Shown: piece after piece, positions 1-5,310 of the stretch
Numbering within the stretch: the first letter of the stretch is position 1
How the letters are laid out: every line of letters starts with the position of its first letter
Assembly: GCA_003451935.1 (NCBI GenBank)
Contig: DMJA01000264.1
Location: forward strand, 1 to 5,735
Direction: 5' to 3'
From: Verrucomicrobiota bacterium
GTDB lineage: Bacteria; Verrucomicrobiota; Kiritimatiellia; CAIQIC01; Lenti-01
Length of the DNA: 5,735 nt
Notes under the pieces: generated by a model
Told to the model about the DNA's origin: nothing
What the model saw: the letters and a program-made list of their open reading frames with translations, nothing else
Databases searched by the model: none
Translations under genes and position numbers: made by a program

Positions 1-36
1 CCCCCGCCACATGGATGTGCCCGCCCATGGAACGGG

Positions 37-774
37 TCACGATTCCGAATCCAACGGGTTACCCTGCGGCCAAATGAACACGCGGGCCGAGAGGCCGCCG
101 CCTTCCTCCACCTGCAGGTGCGCGCCGCGCACCGTGCCCTTCAGATGCCCGCCGGGGCGGATCGACACCAGCCCCGCCGCCTCCACGTCCGCCTCCAGCG
201 CGCCCAGCAGCTCCAGATGGTTCACCTGCAGCTTGTACTTGAAGCGCATCTCCTTGCCCGCCGCGATGCGCAGGTTGCGCATCGCCAGCTGCCGCGGATC
301 CGGCTCCGCCGCCCCGCCGATCTCCAGCCATTGCGTGCATTCGATGGACGAATGCTCGTCCATGCCGCCTTCGAGGATCACGTTGCCGGCCCAGATGCGC
401 ACGTTCTCCAGCCGCCCAGCTGGCCGGACGATGACGCTGCCGCCCGTCTTGATCTCCTCGGACCACGGGCGGTCGATCACGTAGTCGCCCATGTCGATCT
501 TCTCGCGGCACTTCGCGCAGTAGATGGTCTTGGTCGTGCCCGACAACTTGAACTCGTAGCCGCATTTGAAGCAGCGGATCGTCCGCTTCGTCGGCTCGGT
601 CGTCTTGACGATGTGCGGACTATCCTTCGGCATGGCGGCCGGCGGTGGATGCGACGACAGATCCGCCGGATGCAGGTGCACGCCCGGCGGCGGAAGCACC
701 CCGTCCTGCTTCGCTTTTGCAAGCGAACGCACGACGGAATACCCGTCCATCATCTTGGTTCTTTTTTCCACCAC
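37..774 (-). CDS. Zinc-ribbon protein with bactofilin-like (polymer-forming) C-terminal domain
   Basis: Probable cytoskeletal or envelope-associated protein; exact role unknown. Numbering from the chosen GTG start (245 aa): residues 1-60 are a low-complexity, proline-rich leader. A zinc ribbon follows with two CxxC knuckles (C68/C71 and C86/C89, in the contexts RCFKCGYEF and IYCAKCREK). Residues from about 105 to 235 show short repeating beta-strand periods rich in G, V, I and L (VIVRPAGRLENVRIWAGNV, GLVSIRPGGHLKGTVRGAHL), the pattern of bactofilin beta-helices. It lies downstream of a canonical bactofilin on the same strand, separated by about 80 nt, so the two are probably co-transcribed. 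The start is uncertain. GTG at 774 has the best Shine-Dalgarno (GGAAGGA at 788-782, 7-nt spacer). ATG at 816, ATG at 753/750 and ATG at 633 are alternatives with weaker or no sites. The reading frame and stop are secure. The bactofilin-like assignment rests on pattern and neighbourhood, not on a database match. Confidence 0.8.
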   Translation of the reverse strand: MVEKRTKMMDGYSVVRSLAKAKQDGVLPPPGVHLHPADLSSHPPPAAMPKDSPHIVKTTEPTKRTIRCFKCGYEFKLSGTTKTIYCAKCREKIDMGDYVIDRPWSEEIKTGGSVIVRPAGRLENVRIWAGNVILEGGMDEHSSIECTQWLEIGGAAEPDPRQLAMRNLRIAAGKEMRFKYKLQVNHLELLGALEADVEAAGLVSIRPGGHLKGTVRGAHLQVEEGGGLSARVFIWPQGNPLDSES

Positions 775-781
775 GCCCGGA

Positions 782-788
782 TCCTTCC
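782..788 (-). promoter_or_regulatory. Candidate ribosome binding site deciding a GTG start
   Basis: Minus-strand GGAAGGA lies 7 nt upstream of a GTG codon at 774-772 in the frame of the zinc-ribbon bactofilin-like gene. The in-frame ATG codons at 816 and 753/750 lack a comparable site: the former is preceded by a G-run, the latter by GGAAAAAAGAACCAAG. This favours the GTG, though it is not conclusive. Confidence 0.4.
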
Positions 789-855
789 GCCCATCGCGCG
801 CCGGGCCACCCTGCATTCGCAGGACCCCCCGGCACTTCAGAGGGGAAAGAAAGAC

Positions 856-1230
856 TTACCGCTGCTGCGGAGCGCCCGTCGGCGGAATCGGCGCCGGCGC
901 CGCGTTCGGATTGACTTCCGAGCGGCCCACGAACGTCACGCCGTCCTCGACCGACAGGCGGCGGGCCTTGATGTCGCCGTTGACCGTGGCCGTGGCCTTC
1001 ATCTCGATCTTGTCCTTCGCGAGGATGTTGCCGTTGAGCTTGCCTTCGATGGTCACGGACGTCGCCGTCACGTTGCCCTTGACCTGCGCGCTCTTGCCGA
1101 GGATGGCGTTCCCGCCGCATTGCAGTTCGCCTTCCAGTTTGCCGTCCAGCCGGACGCTCCCGTTGCTCTTGATCGTGCCGATGATTTCGACATCCGATCC
1201 GATGACTGATTCATGAGTTTCGTTGGCCAT
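856..1230 (-). CDS. Bactofilin (polymer-forming cytoskeletal protein)
   Basis: Bactofilins self-assemble without nucleotide into filaments, usually at the inner face of the membrane, and help place cell-wall or morphogenetic enzymes. This 124-aa protein is of ordinary length for the family. Residues about 8-105 carry the typical short beta-helix periods: SVIGSDVEIIGTIKSNGSV, then VRLDGKLEGEL, AQVKGNVTATSVTIEGKLNG, ATVNGDIKARRLSVEDGVTF. A proline/alanine-rich flexible tail follows (about 107-124), also normal for bactofilins. The start at 1230 is supported by AGGAGA at 1243-1238 with a 7-nt spacer; a longer upstream reading frame to 1299 has no such site and would encode unlikely sequence. It is the first gene of a probable two-gene unit with the zinc-ribbon bactofilin-like gene downstream, and it begins after the terminator of the ACT-domain gene. 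The family assignment is confident; the cellular process served is unknown. Confidence 0.93.
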   Translation of the reverse strand: MANETHESVIGSDVEIIGTIKSNGSVRLDGKLEGELQCGGNAILGKSAQVKGNVTATSVTIEGKLNGNILAKDKIEMKATATVNGDIKARRLSVEDGVTFVGRSEVNPNAAPAPIPPTGAPQQR

Positions 1231-1270
1231 GGTGTTTTCTCCTGGGTTGAACCATTTTTTCTTTGGGCGG

Positions 1271-1299
1271 AGTATGCCTTTTCCCCCTCCACCGGACAA
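1271..1299 (-). promoter_or_regulatory. Possible sigma70-type promoter for the bactofilin unit
   Basis: On the minus strand TTGTCC (1299-1294, four of six matches to TTGACA) is followed after 17 nt by CATACT (1276-1271, four of six matches to TATAAT). It sits between the upstream terminator and the bactofilin start, where a promoter is expected. It implies a leader of roughly 30-35 nt with the AGGAGA site near its end. This is pattern matching only, and the sigma factor preferences of the host are unknown. Confidence 0.4.
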
Positions 1300-1348
1300 G
1301 CGCCACGTGTCCCGCCCCTGGAAATTCCCATGCCCCGCCCCAAACCCA

Positions 1349-1386
1349 CAAAAAAGGGCGCCCCCACCCCGCAGGGAGGAGGCGCC
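1349..1386 (-). terminator. Rho-independent terminator after the ACT-domain gene
   Basis: Read on the minus strand, a 30-nt hairpin (1386-1357) has arms GGCGCCTCCTCCC and GGGTGGGGGCGCC around a TGCG loop. It has 11 Watson-Crick pairs, one G-U pair and one U-U mismatch, and is followed immediately by C and six T residues (1356-1350). It starts 18 nt after the stop codon of the ACT-domain gene, so it closes the paaK/ACT transcription unit and separates it from the bactofilin pair. Confidence 0.85.
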
Positions 1387-1404
1387 ATCCTTTCGGCCCG
1401 GCGC

Positions 1405-1836
1405 CTACAGCGTGTAGACCGTTTCCGCCGGCAGGATCGAGATGCCGGCCTTTTTCAGCGCGGCGAGGGCGGCGTTCGAATCCTCGAAGCGGAAGACGAC
1501 CACGGCCTTCTCCGTGGCGCGGCACACGAACGCGTACATGTATTCCACGTTGAGGCCCGCCCCCGACAGCACGTCGAGAATGCCCGCCAGGCCGCCGGGA
1601 TGGTCCGGCACCTCGACCGCCAGCACCTCGGTCAGCGACACCGTGTGGCCGTTGTCCTTCAGCGCCTTCACGCACTTGTCCACGTCGTCCACGATGAGCC
1701 GCAGGATGCCGAAGTCGCTGGTGTCCGCCAGCGACAGCGCGCGGATGTTGACGCCGGCGCGGCCGACCTCCTTGAGCACGCTCGCGAGGCGGCCCGACCG
1801 GTTTTCCAGGAAGATCGAGATTTGACGCACTTTCAT
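1405..1836 (-). CDS. Tandem ACT-domain protein linked to phenylacetate-CoA ligase
   Basis: A 143-aa protein made of two ACT domains, small ligand-binding modules that usually sense amino acids. Domain 1 covers about residues 3-68 (ISIFLENRSGRLASVLKEV at its N-terminus). Domain 2 covers about 70-143 (VEVPDHPGGLAGILDVLSG at its start). The ENRSGRLA and DHPGGLA segments are the typical loop-helix ligand positions. There is no catalytic domain, so it is likely a regulatory or ligand-sensing partner. The start ATG is preceded by AAGGAG with a 6-nt spacer. The gene begins 15 nt after paaK, and stand-alone double-ACT proteins of this type are commonly found beside phenylacetate-CoA ligases in anaerobic bacteria and archaea. 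A plausible role is allosteric control by an aromatic amino acid or its product, but the ligand is not shown by the sequence. The gene ends 18 nt before a strong terminator. Confidence 0.92.
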   Translation of the reverse strand: MKVRQISIFLENRSGRLASVLKEVGRAGVNIRALSLADTSDFGILRLIVDDVDKCVKALKDNGHTVSLTEVLAVEVPDHPGGLAGILDVLSGAGLNVEYMYAFVCRATEKAVVVFRFEDSNAALAALKKAGISILPAETVYTL

Positions 1837-1851
1837 GGTTCGCTCCTTTTT

Positions 1852-3153
1852 TCAGGTCAGTTTCCGCAGGTCCTGCACGCGCTTGGCCTTGCCCAGGGTG
1901 CGCTCGATGGTCTTCGGCTCCACCAGCGTGATCTTCGCGCTGACGTTCAGCATGGCCTTGATCTGGTGGTGGATCTTGTCGCGCAGCGCCTCCAGCTTGC
2001 GCACCTCGTCGCTGAAGAGGCTCTCGGTGACCTCGACCTTGATTTCCATGGTGTCGAGGTTGCCCTGGCGGTCCACGATGATCAGATATTGCGGGTGCAC
2101 GCCCTCGATCCGCACCAGCACGTCCTCCACCTGCGACGGGAACACGTTGATGCCGCGGATGATCAGCATGTCGTCCGTGCGGCCCATCAGGCGCTTGATG
2201 CGCCGCCCGGTGCGGCCGCAGGGGCACGGCCCGTCGGCCATCAGCATCGTGATGTCGCGCGTGCGGTAGCGGATGAGCGGCACGCCTTCTTTCGTGAGGC
2301 ACGTGAACACCAGCTCGCCCTTCTGCCCATCCGGCAGCGGGTCCCCCGTCGCCGGGTCGATGATCTCCGGATAGAAATGGTCCTCGAACACGTGCAGGCC
2401 GTTCTGCTCGAGGCACTCGTTCGCCACGCCCGGCCCGGCCACCTCGGAGAGGCCGTAGATGTCCAGCGCCTTCAGCGGCAGCAGCTCCTCGATGTGCTTG
2501 CGCATCGCCTCGGTCCACGGCTCGGCGCCGAAGTTGCCGGACTTGAGCGGCAGCTTCATGAGATCGACGCCCATCTGCGCGGCCACCTCGGCGACCTGCA
2601 GCGCGTAGCTCGGCGTGCAGCACAGGACCGTCACGCCGAAATCCTTCATCAGCATGATCTGCTTTTCGGTGTTGCCGGCCGACATCGGCAGGGCCGCGGC
2701 GCCGAGCTTTTCGGCCCCGTAGTGCATGCCCAGGCCGCCCGTGAACAGCCCGTAGCCGTAGGCCACCTGGACGGTATCGTCCGCCGTCGCCCCGCCGCAG
2801 GCCAGGGAGCGCGCGGCGCACTCCGCCCAGTTTTCGATGTCGTTGCGCGTGTAGCCCACCACCGTCGGCTTGCCGGTCGTCCCCGAGCTCGCGTGGATGC
2901 GCACGATCTCGCGGTGCGGCACCGCGAACATCCCGAAGGGGTACTGGTCGCGGAAATCGGCCTTGGTGATGAACGGCAGCCTGGCGAGGTCGTCGATGCT
3001 CCGGATGTCCTCGGGCTTGACGCCCTTCTCCTGCATCCGCGCGCGGTAGAACGGCACGTGGCCATAGGCGCGCTCCACCAAATCGCGCAACCGCTGGCCC
3101 TGCAGCTTCCGCAGTTCCGCCACGGGCATCGCCTCTGCTTGGGGATTGAACAT
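1852..3153 (-). CDS. paaK: Phenylacetate-CoA ligase (AMP-forming, PaaK family)
   Basis: Cytoplasmic adenylate-forming enzyme expected to convert phenylacetate or a related arylacetate, ATP and CoA to the aryl-acetyl-CoA, AMP and pyrophosphate. At 433 aa it is the normal family length. Visible adenylation motifs are the P-loop SSGTTGKPT (89-97), YGLSE (233-237), YRTRD (296-300), [20 protein letters not shown] (324-343) and a C-terminal [10 protein letters not shown], whose K422 is the expected adenylation lysine. The CPCGRTGRR segment (310-318) is characteristic of PaaK-type ligases. The start is supported by AAGGAG with a 6-nt spacer. The gene lies 77 nt downstream of the M28 lipoprotein gene, with a possible terminator between them, and 15 nt upstream of the ACT gene, with which it surely forms a unit. 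In many anaerobes this pair sits with indolepyruvate:ferredoxin oxidoreductase, which is not present in this window. Substrate (phenylacetate, indoleacetate, hydroxyphenylacetate) cannot be fixed from sequence alone. Confidence 0.95.
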   Translation of the reverse strand: MFNPQAEAMPVAELRKLQGQRLRDLVERAYGHVPFYRARMQEKGVKPEDIRSIDDLARLPFITKADFRDQYPFGMFAVPHREIVRIHASSGTTGKPTVVGYTRNDIENWAECAARSLACGGATADDTVQVAYGYGLFTGGLGMHYGAEKLGAAALPMSAGNTEKQIMLMKDFGVTVLCCTPSYALQVAEVAAQMGVDLMKLPLKSGNFGAEPWTEAMRKHIEELLPLKALDIYGLSEVAGPGVANECLEQNGLHVFEDHFYPEIIDPATGDPLPDGQKGELVFTCLTKEGVPLIRYRTRDITMLMADGPCPCGRTGRRIKRLMGRTDDMLIIRGINVFPSQVEDVLVRIEGVHPQYLIIVDRQGNLDTMEIKVEVTESLFSDEVRKLEALRDKIHHQIKAMLNVSAKITLVEPKTIERTLGKAKRVQDLRKLT

Positions 3154-3210
3154 CTTCGGCTCCTTCTTTTACGCCCCGAAATGCTGGACTTCGCGCCCGC
3201 CGCCTGTCGA

Positions 3211-3240
3211 GGAAAAATCCGCGGCCCGGCTCATTTTTCC
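3211..3240 (-). terminator. Inverted repeat over the M28 gene stop codon, possible weak terminator
   Basis: A perfect 8-bp inverted repeat, GGAAAAAT (3211-3218) and ATTTTTCC (3233-3240), encloses a GC-rich 14-nt interior able to form a small CCG/CGG stem. The repeat covers the last codons and stop of the M28 gene. On the minus strand the GC core is followed by ATTTTTCC, so it resembles a weak intrinsic terminator. The stem is short and imperfect. If it terminates, paaK needs its own promoter in 3154-3210, where a TCGACA hexamer (3210-3205) exists without a convincing -10 element. Confidence 0.35.
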
Positions 3241-4184
3241 GCCGTCGCAATTCGCCGCGCGATTCCGTCCGCCATCCGCGCCGCGACGCGGCCGACGAGT
3301 TCCAGGCTTTCGGCCGACACCTTGTCTATCGAATCCGCCGGCGTGTGCCAATAGTCGTTCTGGCCCGGTGCGCTTCCATAATAGAAGTCGATCAGGTCGA
3401 TGGCCGGCACCCCGCGCGCGTAGAACGCGTCGTGGTCGTCGCCGATGCTGCCGGGATAGAGCTGGAAGCGGCCGCGCATCCCCTCCGCCCGCGCGGCATC
3501 GAACGCCAGCGCCGCCAGCCACGGCGTGGAGTTGCGCGGAATCGTGATCGTGAGATCCCTGTCCCCCACCATATCCAGCAGGATCACCGCCGCGAGGTTC
3601 GACAGGCTGCCGTCCGCCGCCATCTTCTTGGCGAGATGCCGACTGCCGTGAAACCCGTCGATCGGCGAATAATTCTCGCGGCACTCCTCGCCGTCGAAGA
3701 AGGCGAACCGGATTTCCGTTTCAGGAGGGGAAGCCGCCGCAAAGGCCCGCGCCAACTCCAGCAGCAGGCCCGTGCTCGATCCCGAATCGTTCGCCCCTTC
3801 GAAGCCCTCGATGCCGGTTTTGGTGTCATAGTGCGATCCGAACAGCACGATCTTGCCACCCTTGCCCGGAATCCGCCCCAGCACGTTTCGAAAAACCAGC
3901 TCGCCATTGGGGGTCTGGTCTTTGAACTCCTGGATCTCCGCCTCCACGCCGGCAGCTTCCAACCTCTCCTTAAGATAACGCGCCGCCTTCTCCGCCCCCG
4001 GCGTGCCGGGTTCCTTTGGCCCCAGCTCCACGAATTTCCGCACCTCTTCCAGCGCCGCCACGCCGGAAACCGCCACGGGCGCCTTCGCTTCCGGCGGCGG
4101 CGCAGGCGCAGGCGGCGGCTTGCCTCCGCATCCCGCCGCGCACAGCAAGCCCGCCAGCACCCCAATCGCGCCTTTGTATTTCAT
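3231..4184 (-). CDS. M28-family zinc lipoprotein, glutaminyl-cyclase-like
   Basis: A 317-aa exported protein. The N-terminus (MKYKGAIGVLAGLLCAAGC) is a lipoprotein signal peptide with the modified cysteine probably C19, although the residue three before it is Ala rather than Leu. A proline/alanine linker (about 22-38) leads to an M28 zinc hydrolase domain (about 42-315). Visible active-site elements are GSHYDTK (H118, D120), GANDSGSS (D133), FDGEE (E166/E167), LLDMVGD (D204), GDDHDAF (D249/D250/H251) and DYWHTPADS (W279, H280). The DDHxxF...RGVP and WHT arrangement resembles glutaminyl-peptide cyclotransferases, where single-zinc ligands correspond to D133, E167 and H280; an aminopeptidase is the alternative. 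The start at 4184 is chosen because it begins the signal peptide; an upstream in-frame ATG at 4232 would bury it. The Shine-Dalgarno is weak (AAGATAA-like). It is transcribed divergently from the molybdenum hydroxylase genes. Likely location is the periplasmic face of a membrane. Confidence 0.9.
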   Translation of the reverse strand: MKYKGAIGVLAGLLCAAGCGGKPPPAPAPPPEAKAPVAVSGVAALEEVRKFVELGPKEPGTPGAEKAARYLKERLEAAGVEAEIQEFKDQTPNGELVFRNVLGRIPGKGGKIVLFGSHYDTKTGIEGFEGANDSGSSTGLLLELARAFAAASPPETEIRFAFFDGEECRENYSPIDGFHGSRHLAKKMAADGSLSNLAAVILLDMVGDRDLTITIPRNSTPWLAALAFDAARAEGMRGRFQLYPGSIGDDHDAFYARGVPAIDLIDFYYGSAPGQNDYWHTPADSIDKVSAESLELVGRVAARMADGIARRIATAEK

Positions 4185-4239
4185 GGTTTTTATCTTACGC
4201 CCCTTCCCCCCCGGAAGAAAACCCCGATCCACTTATTAG

Positions 4240-4261
4240 CTTATGCGCATATGCGCATAAG
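4240..4261. promoter_or_regulatory. Perfect 22-bp palindrome, candidate operator
   Basis: The half-site CTTATGCGCAT is followed directly by its exact reverse complement ATGCGCATAAG, centred between 4250 and 4251. The core is also two adjacent copies of the 8-bp palindrome ATGCGCAT (4243-4250 and 4251-4258). It stands in an AT-rich island between two divergent genes, the usual place for a dimeric repressor or activator to control one or both. No regulator gene is in the window, so the binding protein is unknown. A cruciform or other structural role is possible but less likely. Confidence 0.55.
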
Positions 4262-4278
4262 TTCATAAATGCATAAGT
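4255..4278 (+). repeat. Direct repeat of GCATAAGT half-site
   Basis: GCATAAGT occurs at 4255-4262 (the right arm of the 22-bp palindrome plus one base) and again at 4271-4278, with starts 16 bp apart. A reversed partial copy, ACTTAT, lies at 4231-4236. The repeats suggest additional binding positions for the same regulator beside the palindrome. This is inferred from spacing and identity only. Confidence 0.4.
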
Positions 4279-4396
4279 GAATATTTGTGCAACCCAGATG
4301 GCGCCGGCGAACAAAACAGGAGCCGCACTTGTTTCACCCTCCGCATCGCGCCTTCTTCCGGTCAAGCGTTTCGACCCGCCGGGAGGCACTTTTCAC

Positions 4397-4426
4397 TTCC
4401 CCGGTACGCGCTCCCTCCCCTATACT
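4397..4426 (+). promoter_or_regulatory. Possible promoter for the molybdenum hydroxylase genes
   Basis: TATACT (4421-4426) matches five of six bases of the sigma70 -10 consensus and lies about 39 nt before the FAD-subunit start. The matching -35 position, with an 18-nt spacer, is only TTCCCC (4397-4402, three of six), so the promoter would be weak or activator-dependent. An alternative start of transcription inside the AT-rich island near 4264-4283 cannot be excluded. Confidence 0.25.
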
Positions 4427-4464
4427 CCCCCCCGAACTTTCAGCCCCCATTCCAAGGAGCCCCT

Positions 4465-5310
4465 ATGAAATTGTGTGAATTCCTCCGTCCGGCCAGCCTG
4501 CCTGCCGCGCGCGACAACCTGCGCGAGCTCGGCGCCAAGGGCATGGCCCTCGCCGGCGGCACCGCCCTCCATTTCATGCAGGACCACACGCCCGTCACCG
4601 CCGTGGACATCACGCACCTGGGCCTCTCCTACATCCGGCCCGAAGGCGACTTCTACCGCATCGGCGCGACCACCCCCCTCGCGGACATCCAGCGCTATCG
4701 CGCCCCGCGCTGGGCCATGCACGAGATCTGCCGGCGCATCTCCACCCACCAGATCCGCAACGTTTCCACCATCGGCGGCAACATCTGCCGCGTCTTTCCC
4801 TGGGCCGACCTCCCCGTCGTCCTGCTCGCGATGAACGCCCGCATGGTTGTCTTCTCCGGCAAGGAGCACGAATACGCCGCCGACGATTATTTCAAGACCC
4901 AGCCCGCCAAGCGGTTCCTCCATGGCGACCTCCTTTCCGAAGTCAAGGTGCCCGCCCTGCAGGCGCACCACGGCTTCGGCTCCGTCAAGGTCGTGCGCAC
5001 CGCGGCCGCCTTCGCCATGGTCACCATCGCCTGCGTCCTCGAGCTCGACGGCGCGAACATCAAGTCCGCGCGCGTGGCCGCCGGCAGCGCGATCCCCTTC
5101 CCCCGCCGCCTCCCCTCCGTCGAGGCCGCCCTGAAGGGCAAAGAAGCCAAGACCGAAGTCTTCCAGGAAGCCGCCCGCAAGGCGGGGGCGGACGCCCCCT
5201 GGCGCGGGCGCGAGGGCATGAGCCCCGACTATTCCCGGCATCTCGCCGAAGTTTCCATTCTCGACGCATTGGAGCGGGCCGCCACCTTCGCCCGCGGGAG
5301 GGCCGAATAA
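4465..5310 (+). CDS. FAD-binding subunit of a xanthine dehydrogenase/CO dehydrogenase-family molybdenum hydroxylase
   Basis: Medium subunit that holds FAD and passes electrons from the iron-sulfur subunit to an acceptor. The protein is 281 aa, normal for a stand-alone FAD subunit. Flavin-binding segments are LAGGTAL (29-35) and STIGGNI (101-107), preceded by HQIRNV. IGATTPLADI (66-75) is also typical. The C-terminal CO-dehydrogenase flavoprotein domain begins about residue 170 (FGSVKVVRTAAAFAMVTIA) and ends with SRHLAEVSILDALERA. Two deviations stand out: Ala34 replaces the usual Asp of AGGTDL, and RVFPWADLP (109-117) replaces the common ANASPAGDLP-type stretch. ATG at 4465 follows AAGGAG (4454-4459) by 5 nt; the longer frame from 4285 has no ribosome site. 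The stop overlaps the start of the 2Fe-2S subunit gene. The expected molybdopterin subunit is absent from the window. Substrate cannot be inferred from this subunit. Confidence 0.93.
   Translation: MKLCEFLRPASLPAARDNLRELGAKGMALAGGTALHFMQDHTPVTAVDITHLGLSYIRPEGDFYRIGATTPLADIQRYRAPRWAMHEICRRISTHQIRNVSTIGGNICRVFPWADLPVVLLAMNARMVVFSGKEHEYAADDYFKTQPAKRFLHGDLLSEVKVPALQAHHGFGSVKVVRTAAAFAMVTIACVLELDGANIKSARVAAGSAIPFPRRLPSVEAALKGKEAKTEVFQEAARKAGADAPWRGREGMSPDYSRHLAEVSILDALERAATFARGRAE

Larger units (their letters stand above)
4185..4464. other. Divergent intergenic region, 280 nt
   Basis: Region between the 5' ends of the M28 lipoprotein gene and the FAD-subunit gene. Its left half has an AT-rich island (about 4230-4290) with a perfect palindrome and repeated half-sites, in contrast to the GC-rich surroundings. 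Its right half is pyrimidine-rich and contains a TATACT hexamer and, next to the FAD gene, AAGGAG. Reading frames through it are not supported: they lack Shine-Dalgarno sites and continue into the FAD gene only by chance. I see no RNA gene in it. Confidence 0.7.

Noticed and set aside
8..19. Short inverted repeat CACATGGATGTG after the zinc-ribbon gene, as a terminator
   Set aside because: The stem is only 5 bp around a 2-nt loop and no T-run follows on the minus strand, so it is not a credible terminator. The true end of the unit lies outside the window.
118..1209. A 363-codon plus-strand frame opposite the bactofilin pair
   Set aside because: It is antisense to two genes with good start sites and beta-helix patterns, has an Arg-rich shadow composition, and has no supporting ribosome binding site.
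1211..3250. A 679-codon minus-strand frame overlapping paaK, ACT and the terminator
   Set aside because: It is an out-of-phase shadow of paaK on the same strand. It runs straight through the ACT gene and the terminator, and its composition is Arg/Gly-rich without motifs.
1213..3354. A 713-codon plus-strand open frame opposite paaK and the ACT gene
   Set aside because: It is antisense to two genes with clear family motifs. Its translation is rich in Arg, His, Leu and Ala with no recognisable domain, as expected for an open frame created by GC-biased codons on the other strand.
4182..4232. Upstream ATG at 4232 as start of the M28 lipoprotein
   Set aside because: It would put 16 charged, glycine-rich residues before a clear signal peptide, and would place the lipobox cysteine unusually far from the N-terminus.
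4285..4464. N-terminal extension of the FAD subunit from ATG at 4285
   Set aside because: The 60 extra residues are proline-rich and unrelated to the family. The ATG at 4465 has AAGGAG at the right distance and starts where FAD subunits normally begin.
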